Of a stretch of DNA of 64,000 nt, positions 57,896 to 64,000 are shown piece by piece. Source of the DNA: Kitasatospora sp. DSM 101779. GTDB lineage: Bacteria; Actinomycetota; Actinomycetes; Streptomycetales; Streptomycetaceae. The stretch covers positions 799,622 to 863,621 of the forward strand of contig NZ_JAHTIK010000001.1 in NCBI RefSeq assembly GCF_025655475.1, read 5' to 3'. The translations under genes and the position numbers were made by a program. Under the pieces are notes generated by a model that had not been told where the DNA came from, searched no databases, and worked only from the letters and a program-made list of their open reading frames with translations. Position 1 is the first letter of the stretch. Each line of letters starts with the position of its first letter.

Positions 57896-59509
57896 TCAAC
57901 GGCCCTGGAGGGACTTGACGTTGTCGCCGAAGGTCCAGCCCTTCGAGCCGTCCCAGTTGATCGACCAGGTCATGAGCCCCTTCAGCGAACCGCCGAAGGC
58001 GTTCCACGACTGGCCGACCAGGCTCGGCGCCATGTAGCCGCCGCCCGCGCCGGACTGGGCCGGCAGGCCGGGCACCTGCTTGTCGTAGGGCACCTTGATG
58101 GTGGTGCCCTGGATGACCAGGCCGTTGTTCAGGCAGGTGGTCTGCGCGGTGAAGCCCTGGACGGTGCCGGCCTGGTAGGAGTCGCCGGAGCAGCCGTACA
58201 TGCTGCCGTTGTAGTACTGCATGTTCAGCCACCAGAGGCGGCCGTTGTCGACGTACTTCTTGATGATCGGCAGGTAGGCGCCCCAGATCGACCCGTAGGT
58301 GACGCTGCCGCCGGTGACGTACGCGGTCTCGGGGGCCATCGTCAGGCCGAAGCCTGCGGGCATCTGGGCCAGTACCCCGTCGATGATGCGTACCAGGTTG
58401 GCCTGGGAGGCGGACAGCGTGCCGATGCTGCCGCTCCCGGAGAGGCCGGTCTCGATGTCGATGTCGATCCCGTCGAAGTTGTACTTCTTGAGGATCGGGA
58501 CGACGGTCGCGACGAACCGGTCGGCGACGGTGCTGGAGCTCAGGTCGATGCCTGCGGCGGCGCCGCCGATCGACATCAGGACCGTCGCCCCGGCCGCCTT
58601 GGCCTGGCACATCTCGGCGGGGGTCGAGACCTTGACGCCTGCGTCCATGCCGTCCTGCCACAGGACGGTGCCGTCCGAGAGGATCACCGGGAAGGCGGCG
58701 TTGACGACGTTGTAGCCGTGCGCGGCGATCCGGCTGTCCGTGATCGGGACCCAGCCCATGCCGGGGTGGACGCCGTTCGCGGCACCGTCCCAGTTCTCCC
58801 AGTAGCCCTGCAGGACCTTGCCCGACGGCTTCGGCTTGGTGGGGCAGGTCTCGCCGCCCGTCGGGCTGGTGCTCGGCGAGGCACTGGTCGACGGGCTGGC
58901 GCTGGTGGACGGGGACGCACTGGTGCTCGGCGAGGCACTGGTCGACGGGCTGCTGCTCGGCGAGGGGCTGCTGCCGCCGGGGCCGGTGAGCGACACGTCG
59001 TCCGCGTAGTACGCGGGCTGCCCGTACCAGCCGTGCACGTAGACGGTCACCGAGGTGGTGGTCGCCCCGGTGGTGAAGCTGACGCTGAGCTGGCCGTACG
59101 ACGCGTTGTTCGGCGTCCAGGTGGACGGCGCGGTGGTGAGGCCGGTGCCGGTGGCGCCCAGGTAGACGTAGCTGCCCTGGAGGTAGGCGCTCAGCGTGTA
59201 CTGGGAGTTGGGTTGCACACTGATGGTCTGCGTGCACTGGGCGTTGTCCTGGCCGGTCGGCGTGGCCCTGAGCGCGGAGGCGCCGGAGTGGACCGGGCTG
59301 CCGACGGCCGCGCCGGAGCCGCCGGAGCAGGTCCAGCCGGAGAGTCCGCTCTCGAAGCCGGCGTTGGCCACCAGGTTGGGGGTGGCGGCCCCGGCCGTGA
59401 CGGAGCCGGCCACGGCGATGCCGGCGCCGATGACGGCGGCGGCGCTCACCCCGGCGACGGCACGGCGCAGGACGGTCGATCCGTGCCGGGCGTGGCCGGT
59501 CCGGTTCAC
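57896..59509 (-). CDS. Secreted GH18 chitinase
   Basis: A 537-residue extracellular chitinase. The signal peptide (basic start, then VAGVSAAAVIGAGIAVAGSVTAGAA) is cut near residue 42. A ~135-residue CBM-like beta-sandwich (LVANAGFESGLSGWTCSGG ... YADDVSLTG) follows, then a linker of five SPSTSA-type repeats. The GH18 barrel has the DGIDIDIE catalytic motif (346-353, Glu 353) and SxGG in LMSIGGAA. It hydrolyses chitin to chitooligosaccharides. GTG 59509 gives the right signal length. A DasR/chitinase-type operator and a good promoter lie upstream (59704-59746). Confidence 0.95.
   Translation of the reverse strand: MNRTGHARHGSTVLRRAVAGVSAAAVIGAGIAVAGSVTAGAATPNLVANAGFESGLSGWTCSGGSGAAVGSPVHSGASALRATPTGQDNAQCTQTISVQPNSQYTLSAYLQGSYVYLGATGTGLTTAPSTWTPNNASYGQLSVSFTTGATTTSVTVYVHGWYGQPAYYADDVSLTGPGGSSPSPSSSPSTSASPSTSASPSTSASPSTSASPSTSPTGGETCPTKPKPSGKVLQGYWENWDGAANGVHPGMGWVPITDSRIAAHGYNVVNAAFPVILSDGTVLWQDGMDAGVKVSTPAEMCQAKAAGATVLMSIGGAAAGIDLSSSTVADRFVATVVPILKKYNFDGIDIDIETGLSGSGSIGTLSASQANLVRIIDGVLAQMPAGFGLTMAPETAYVTGGSVTYGSIWGAYLPIIKKYVDNGRLWWLNMQYYNGSMYGCSGDSYQAGTVQGFTAQTTCLNNGLVIQGTTIKVPYDKQVPGLPAQSGAGGGYMAPSLVGQSWNAFGGSLKGLMTWSINWDGSKGWTFGDNVKSLQGR
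58855..58968. repeat. SPSTSA linker repeats of the chitinase
   Basis: Tandem 18-bp-based units encode the Ser/Pro/Thr linker between the binding and catalytic domains. Such linkers are usually flexible and O-glycosylated. Confidence 0.75.
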
Positions 59510-59598
59510 CTGCGGTGCGCGTTCGCGGCGGCGGCCGGGATCCGGACAGGGGTGGACGTCTCCCGACGACCGTGGAGTGCGCGACCTTCGACGGACAT
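59506..59598 (-). CDS. Possible 30-residue upstream ORF coupled to the chitinase
   Basis: ATG 59598 has a strong AAGGGAG site 6 nt upstream, whereas the chitinase GTG has almost none. The frame (MSVEGRALHGRRETSTP, ending NAHRR) stops with TGA overlapping the chitinase GTG by 4 bp. It could be a translated leader that delivers ribosomes to the chitinase start. The alternative is a frameshift in a longer N-terminus. Confidence 0.45.
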   Translation of the reverse strand: MSVEGRALHGRRETSTPVRIPAAAANAHRR

Positions 59599-59703
59599 GC
59601 TGTGCTCCCTTCCCGCCGGACGTCATGGACATGATCATGGCGTGGGGGTGCGACGCCCGGCTGCGGGTGAGGCGGGGGGACATGTGGGGCTGTGCCGGTC
59701 CGG

Positions 59704-59733
59704 ATCGTAGGAGGGCCGGCAAGTCGCGGTCAA
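59704..59733 (-). promoter_or_regulatory. Chitinase promoter
   Basis: -35 TTGACC (59733-59728), 18-bp spacer, -10 TACGAT (59709-59704), reading toward the chitinase. Transcription would start about 100 bp before the upstream ORF. Confidence 0.7.
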
Positions 59734-59734
59734 T

Positions 59735-59746
59735 AGGTCTGGACCA
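59735..59746. promoter_or_regulatory. DasR/chitinase-type operator
   Basis: On the coding strand TGGTCCAGACCT, identical to the 12-bp element I recall from Streptomyces chitinase promoters and close to the DasR 'dre' core TGGTCTAGACCA. It lies directly upstream of the -35, so GlcNAc-responsive control is expected. Confidence 0.75.
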
Positions 59747-59902
59747 ATAGCACGGGCTGCGGCCCGGTCGAGCAGCGGTGACGCGCACAAGTTCCGCTTG
59801 CGGGAGGACCGATGAGTGCTCCTCGGCAACCACGGGCAGAGCCGGCGCGAGCCGGCGGGGCTCCAACGGCCGCGGCCCGGAGCGCTGTTGTACCGTCCGA
59901 GC

Positions 59903-60826
59903 GTGACCGGCTCCGCGCTCGTACGCCTCGCGACCTTCAACGTCCTGCACGGGAGGCGGATCCTGGACGACGGCCGCCCGTCGCCGACGGCCCCCGGCAC
60001 CGCCACCGTGCAGCCGCTCGTCGACGCCGTCGCGTCCCTGGGCGCCGACGTGCTGGCACTGCAGGAGCTCGACCGCTTCCAGGAGCGGTCCGGCCACGTG
60101 GACCAGGCGCGGGCGATCGCCGCGGCGAGCGGTGCCGCGGACTGGCGTTACGCCTCGGCGTTCCACGCCCGGGCCGTGCCGGGCCGGAGCTGGGTCCGCG
60201 ACCGGTCGGAGCCGGGACTGCGGGTGTACGGTCCACCGGGCTCGGGGCACGACGGAGAGGTTCCCTCGCACGGCGTCGCGCTGCTGTCCAGGCTGCCGGT
60301 CCTGAGCTGGCGGGCCCGGCGGTTCACCGCGCCCCCCGTCGCGCTGCCGCTGCGGGTGGCCGGGCGGCGGGGCCTCACGGTGATCCGCGACCATCCGCGC
60401 GCGGCACTGGCCGCCGTGCTGGAGGGGCCGCGCGGCCCGTTCACGGCGGTGGCGCTGCACCTGTCCTTCGTCCCGGGGTGGAACGTCCGTCAACTCCTCG
60501 CCGTACGCCGCTGGATCGCCGACCTGCCCCGGCCGCACGTCCTGCTGGGCGACTTCAACCTGGTGGGTGCGATTCCCGCGGCCACGCTCGGCGCGGCCGA
60601 GCTGCTGTCCCCGTCGAGGTACTCGGCGCCCCGGCCCGCAGCCTCCCGCCCCCGGCCCGGCTGGCGCGACCCGGCCCGCGTCCCGACCTTCCCCTCGCAC
60701 CGCCCCGTGGTGCAGCTCGACCACGTCCTCGCGACCGGACTCGGGCCGCACCGCACGGAGTCGGCGTGGGCTCCCAGGACACCGATCTCGGACCACCGGC
60801 CCCTGGTGGTCGAGCTGCCGCTGTAG
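59903..60826 (+). CDS. Endonuclease/exonuclease/phosphatase-fold protein
   Basis: A 307-residue DNase I-like fold protein. Motifs in order: LATFNVLHGRR, LALQELDRFQ (metal Glu), VALHLSFVPGWN (catalytic His), LLGDFNLV (Asp, Asn) and ISDHRPLVVEL (terminal DH). No signal peptide. The family cleaves phosphodiester or phosphomonoester bonds in nucleic acids, lipids or sugars; specificity cannot be read. TACCGT at 59891-59896 lies 6 nt before GTG 59903, so it is probably leaderless. Confidence 0.9.
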   Translation: MTGSALVRLATFNVLHGRRILDDGRPSPTAPGTATVQPLVDAVASLGADVLALQELDRFQERSGHVDQARAIAAASGAADWRYASAFHARAVPGRSWVRDRSEPGLRVYGPPGSGHDGEVPSHGVALLSRLPVLSWRARRFTAPPVALPLRVAGRRGLTVIRDHPRAALAAVLEGPRGPFTAVALHLSFVPGWNVRQLLAVRRWIADLPRPHVLLGDFNLVGAIPAATLGAAELLSPSRYSAPRPAASRPRPGWRDPARVPTFPSHRPVVQLDHVLATGLGPHRTESAWAPRTPISDHRPLVVELPL

Positions 60827-60849
60827 ACCGCCGGGGCGGTGGGGCCGGG

Positions 60850-62352
60850 TCAGGTCGCCGCAGGCCGCTCGACCACGATCTCGCGCTTGAGGATCTTGCC
60901 GGTGGCGCCCTTGGGGAGCCGGTCGGCGAAGGTGACGATCCGGGGGTACTTGTAGGCGGCCACCCGCCGCTTGACGTGCTCGCGGATCAGGTCGGCCGTG
61001 GTCCGCTCGCCCTCCCGGAGGACGATCACGGCGGCGATCTCCTCCCCGTGGTGCTCGTGCGGGACGCCGACGACCGCGGCCTCGGCCACCGCCGGATGCT
61101 CGTACAGCACCTCCTCGATCTCCCTCGGGTAGACGTTGTACCCGCCGCGGATGATCAGGTCCTTCTTGCGGTCGACGATGTAGTAGTAGCCGTCCGCGTC
61201 GACCCGGGCCAGGTCGCCGCTGTGGAACCAGCCGTCCTGGAAGGCCTCCGCGGTCGCCTCGGGACGGTTCCAGTAGCCCTTCATCACGTTCTCGCCGCGG
61301 ATCGCGATCTCGCCGACCTCACCGGGCCCGACCGGGGTGCGGTCGGCCGCCACGAGCCTGAGGGCCACACCGCGGACTGGGAGCCCGATCGAGCCGGGCC
61401 GGCGCGGCCGGTCGGGGTGGTTGAACGAGGCCACCGGGGCCGTCTCGGAGAGGCCGTACCCCTCGAGCACGACCGTGCCGAACGAGCGCTCGAAGGTGTG
61501 GAGCACTTCGACGGGCAGCGCGGCGCCGCCCGACACGGCCAGCCGCACCTGCGGGAGGTCGTGGCCGTCCGGGGCGCCGGTGTTGAGCAGCGCGGTGTAC
61601 ATGGTGGGCACGCCCAGGAACACGGTGACCCCGTCCCGCCGGAGGATCTCCAGGGCCTGCTGCGGATCGAAGCGCGGCAGGAGGGTCAGGGCCGCGCCGG
61701 CCGCGACGGCGGCGTTCATCGCACAGGTCTGCCCGAAGGCGTGGAACAGCGGGAGGCCGCCGAACAGGACGTCGTCCGGGCCGAGTTCGAAGAGCGTCTC
61801 GACACAGGTCACGGCGTTGCTCAGCAGGTTGCGGTGGGTGAGCTCGGCGCCCTTCGGCGTCCCCGTGGTGCCCGAGGTGTAGAGGATCACCGCGGTGTCG
61901 TCGGCGGCCCGCTCGGCGACCCCGTGCAGCGGCGGGATGCTGCCGAGCAGGGTGTCGAAGGCCGAGGCCTCGACGACCAGGCTGCCCACCCCGGCCTCCC
62001 CGGCGGCCTCGGCGACCTCGTAGGCGAACGGCGGAGCCGTCAGGACGGTGCGGGCCCCGGAGTCCCGCAGGACGAAGGCCATCTCCCGGGCCTTCAGCAG
62101 CGGGTTCATCGGCACCGCGACGGCACCGGCGCGCAGCACGGCGTAGTAGGCGACCGGGAAGAGCGCGACGTTGGGCAGCACCAGGGCCACCCGGTCGCCG
62201 GGGCGGACGCCGTCGGCGTGCAGCAGGGCGGCCAGCCGGGCGCTGGCGTCCTCCAGCCGGGCGTAGGTCAGGACGGTCCCGTCCTGCCGGACGGCGGTCC
62301 GTTCCCCGTGTGCCCGGGCCGAGGACACCAGGAGCGAGACGAGGTTGGTCAT
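60850..62352 (-). CDS. Long-chain fatty acid-CoA ligase (AMP-forming)
   Basis: A 500-residue ANL-superfamily enzyme. The P-loop is YTSGTTGTPKG (158-168), the A5 motif YGLSETAP, the A7/A8 region GWFHSGDLARVDADGYYYIVDRKKDLIIRGGYNVYPREIEEVL, and the C-terminal catalytic Lys lies in LPKGATGKILKRE. It activates a carboxylic acid with ATP and CoA. AAGGAG precedes ATG 62352. It is transcribed away from the AraC gene from a promoter whose twin lies on the other side of that regulator, so AraC control is likely. Confidence 0.93.
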   Translation of the reverse strand: MTNLVSLLVSSARAHGERTAVRQDGTVLTYARLEDASARLAALLHADGVRPGDRVALVLPNVALFPVAYYAVLRAGAVAVPMNPLLKAREMAFVLRDSGARTVLTAPPFAYEVAEAAGEAGVGSLVVEASAFDTLLGSIPPLHGVAERAADDTAVILYTSGTTGTPKGAELTHRNLLSNAVTCVETLFELGPDDVLFGGLPLFHAFGQTCAMNAAVAAGAALTLLPRFDPQQALEILRRDGVTVFLGVPTMYTALLNTGAPDGHDLPQVRLAVSGGAALPVEVLHTFERSFGTVVLEGYGLSETAPVASFNHPDRPRRPGSIGLPVRGVALRLVAADRTPVGPGEVGEIAIRGENVMKGYWNRPEATAEAFQDGWFHSGDLARVDADGYYYIVDRKKDLIIRGGYNVYPREIEEVLYEHPAVAEAAVVGVPHEHHGEEIAAVIVLREGERTTADLIREHVKRRVAAYKYPRIVTFADRLPKGATGKILKREIVVERPAAT

Positions 62353-62702
62353 GGCGTGGTCTCCTTCGGGCCGAGCCGGTGGCGGCTCCGGTACGGGAGG
62401 CGGACGGCGAGGTCCGCCGGGTGCGGTGGGGTGATCGCGTCGAGGGGCGGGACGCCGCCGCGACCGGTGTCGGTGTCGGTCCGGTACGGGTCCGTCCACA
62501 GGGCGGGCGGAAGCGGCCGGCCCTGCCGCAGGGCGAGCCGGAGCCGCAGCAGGTGGCGGCGGTGTCCCGGGCCGTCCCGTACGCGGAGCGGGAGTGCAGG
62601 AGCGCACGTGGCGGTGCCGGGCGGAGGGAGATGCGGGCGGTCCGTGGCCGGCCCGCCGGCCGCCGCTGGGGCCGGCGCGCCGACCCGCTCGGCGGTGGTG
62701 CA
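62353..62702. other. Long 5' leader of the acyl-CoA ligase
   Basis: About 340 bp between the predicted -10 (62703-62708) and the ligase start. Frames here are Pro/Arg-rich with no start or family motif. No gene is seen. Confidence 0.45.
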
Positions 62703-62767
62703 ACGGTAGGTGCCCGCCCGTCACATCGCTTGACTTCACGTGACAATTGACTTACCACTTGGGGACA
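62703..62767 (-). promoter_or_regulatory. AraC-type control module, left copy
   Basis: Reading leftward: TGTCCCCAAGTGGTAAGTC (62767-62749), 3 nt, TGTCAC, 5 nt, GTCAAGCG, then TCAAGC-N19-TACCGT as -35/-10 (-10 at 62708-62703). It drives the acyl-CoA ligase and ends 22 bp from the AraC start, so it can also autoregulate. Confidence 0.75.
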
Positions 62768-62789
62768 TCCTCCGAGGGGAGCTGATCCC

Positions 62790-63803
62790 ATGAGGCCCCT
62801 GGTCCGCACCGCGGCGCTGAGCGGCTACGTCGAGCTGAGCCGGTCGCTCGGTCTCGACCCGCAGCCGCTGATGAAGCGCGTCGGCCTGGATGCCGCCGGC
62901 CTCGCCGTCCAGGACCGGTGGATCTCCGGCGCAGCCGTGGTGCAGCTGCTGGAACTCTCGGCCGCCGCCGCCCGGCGCGAGGACTTCGGCCTGCGGATGT
63001 CGGAGTTCCGCCGGTTCTCCAGCCTCGGCCCGATCAGCCTCGTCCTGCGGGAGGAGCCCGACGTCCGCAGCGCGCTCGGGCTCATGCTCCGGCACGAGCA
63101 CATGTACAACGAGGTGCTGCACACCCGGCTCTCGGAGCGCGACGGCCTCGCGACGATCAAGGTCGGGCTGGACCTCGGCGAGCCCATGGAGCACCGCCAG
63201 GCGACCGAGCTGGCGGTGGGGGCCTTCCACCGCGTCCTGCTCGGCTTCCTCGGCGCCCACTGGCGCCCGCTCTCCGTCTGCTTCACCCATCCCGCCCCGG
63301 CGGACACCGGCACCCACCGGCGGATCTTCGGTTCCGCGGTGGAGTTCGGCCGGGAGTTCGACGGCATCGTCTTCTACGCCGCGGACCTCGAGTCGCCCAA
63401 CGCGATGTCCGACCCGCAGCTGCGGACGTACGCCCAGCAGTACTTCGAGGCCATCGCCGTCCCCAGGGACACCACCGTGCCGGACCGGGTGCGCGAGCTG
63501 ATCGAGGTGCTGCTGCCGACCGGGCGCTGCTCGGTCGAGCAGGTCGCCCGCAGTCTGGGCGTCGACCGGCGCACGGTGCACCGCCATCTCGCGCAGTCGG
63601 GCGAGACCTTCTCCTCGCTCCTCAACGCGACGCGGGTGCAGCTCGCCGAGCAGTTCGTGGCCAACCGGCGGCGGTCGCTCACCGAGATCGCCGACCTGCT
63701 GGGGTTCTCGGCGCCCAGTGCGTTCTCCCGCTGGTTCCGCGAGCAGTTCGGCTGCACCGCCCGGGAGTGGCGGGACCGCCGGGGGCAGACCGCCGAGCAC
63801 TGA
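62790..63803 (+). CDS. AraC-family regulator with arabinose-binding-like N-terminal domain
   Basis: A 337-residue OruR/ArgR-like regulator. Residues ~10-210 are the PF12625-type sensor domain (SGYVELSRSLGLDPQPLMKRVGL, FTHPAPADTGTHRRIFGSAVEF). The C-terminal double HTH is CSVEQVARSLGVDRRTVHRHLAQSGETFSSLLNATRVQLAEQF plus SLTEIADLLGFSAPSAFSRWFREQFGCTAREWR. GGGGAG precedes ATG 62790. The gene sits between two near-identical promoter modules, suggesting it activates the acyl-CoA ligase and the next gene to the right. Relatives often control lipid or sterol catabolism. Confidence 0.93.
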   Translation: MRPLVRTAALSGYVELSRSLGLDPQPLMKRVGLDAAGLAVQDRWISGAAVVQLLELSAAAARREDFGLRMSEFRRFSSLGPISLVLREEPDVRSALGLMLRHEHMYNEVLHTRLSERDGLATIKVGLDLGEPMEHRQATELAVGAFHRVLLGFLGAHWRPLSVCFTHPAPADTGTHRRIFGSAVEFGREFDGIVFYAADLESPNAMSDPQLRTYAQQYFEAIAVPRDTTVPDRVRELIEVLLPTGRCSVEQVARSLGVDRRTVHRHLAQSGETFSSLLNATRVQLAEQFVANRRRSLTEIADLLGFSAPSAFSRWFREQFGCTAREWRDRRGQTAEH

Positions 63804-63826
63804 CCGCGCCGGCCTCCGGGGCCGCG

Positions 63827-63891
63827 TGTCCCCAAATGGAAAGTCCGCTGTCACCCACGGTCAAGCGCCGCCGCCCGGCGAGCCCTACCTT
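63827..63891 (+). promoter_or_regulatory. AraC-type control module, right copy
   Basis: TGTCCCCAAATGGAAAGTC (63827-63845), 3 nt, TGTCAC, 5 nt, GTCAAGCG, then TCAAGC (63861)-N19-TACCTT (63886-63891). Same element order and spacing as the left copy, inverted. It should drive a rightward gene beyond the window. Confidence 0.75.
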
Positions 63892-64000
63892 TGCTGCACC
63901 GCGAGAGACGGCCGGCCCCGCACCGACGGGCCCGGCGGCGGCCCACCCTCAGCCTCCGCCGCGCCGGCCCGGGAGCACCACCGCGTCGTCCGCGCCCCGT

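Noticed and set aside
59812-62709. 965-codon rightward frame across the phosphatase-fold and acyl-CoA ligase genes
   Set aside because: Arg/Gly/Ala-rich shadow that crosses two recognized genes and a promoter; no motif.

Overview
The window is from a very high-GC actinobacterium, most likely Streptomycetaceae (Streptomyces or Kitasatospora-like). Codon third positions are almost all G or C. GTG starts and 4-bp ATGA/GTGA gene overlaps are common. Several genes look leaderless, with a TAnnnT -10 box 5-8 nt before the start codon. There is a Streptomyces-type initiator tRNA, an encapsulin, a mycothiol-dependent-type isomerase homologue, ECF sigma factors and a GlcNAc-type chitinase operator. I see no rRNA, CRISPR, insertion sequence, prophage or large biosynthetic gene cluster.

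Layout. 0.2-2.6 kb: YdeP-type molybdopterin oxidoreductase. 2.8-4.9 kb: a Clp ATPase N-terminal remnant, then a DyP peroxidase carrying an encapsulin-loading tail and its encapsulin shell. 5.4-9.3 kb: MFS exporter plus PLP enzyme, divergent from a MocR regulator whose start codon overlaps that of the PLP gene. 9.4-14.1 kb: carboxylate-amine ligase, CorA, DinB and VOC proteins, small relics. 14.1-15.7 kb: AhpD-like peroxidase divergent from an ECF41 (SigJ) sigma factor, with a matching ECF41 promoter. 15.8-18.4 kb: unknown protein, a broken gene, a zinc-finger sigma factor. 19.0-25.2 kb: a leftward set of redox and secreted proteins (DUF4142, DUF1996, b-type cytochrome, NuoF/ferredoxin fusion, secreted YxFxxD-repeat protein, anchored protein). 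25.4-29.5 kb: PucR and LysR regulators, a broken agmatine deiminase, and an intact TetR facing a truncated TetR copy. 29.8-35.1 kb: copper P-type ATPase operon, MBL/MarR pair, secreted His-rich protein. 35.4-44.7 kb: a frameshifted membrane protein, MFS/GDPD operon, glycosyltransferase, two paralogous ArsR regulators (one with a SulP transporter), roadblock, cold shock and STAS genes. 44.9-46.2 kb: initiator tRNA and a VWA protein. 46.3-55.2 kb: divergent sulfur-type ABC transport and monooxygenase cluster with a Cys-Cys leader peptide. 55.2-59.5 kb: GNAT, membrane protein, maleylpyruvate isomerase family, GH18 chitinase. 59.9-64 kb: phosphatase-fold protein, acyl-CoA ligase and AraC regulator.

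How genes work together. The strongest functional units are: (1) the encapsulated peroxidase; (2) an SigJ/AhpD unit whose promoter I can read; (3) a predicted NADH-to-surface electron-transfer operon (cytochrome b, NuoF-like flavoprotein, secreted YxFxxD protein); (4) a cluster with two binding proteins, two permeases, one ATPase, a flavin monooxygenase and a GNAT, resembling the Bacillus ytm/tcy operon for organosulfur amino acids and preceded by a probable cysteine-sensing leader peptide; (5) an AraC regulator flanked by two near-identical promoter/operator modules, one firing into the acyl-CoA ligase and one out of the window. At least six genes look broken or truncated, which suggests either a decaying chromosome-arm region or indel errors in GC-rich runs.
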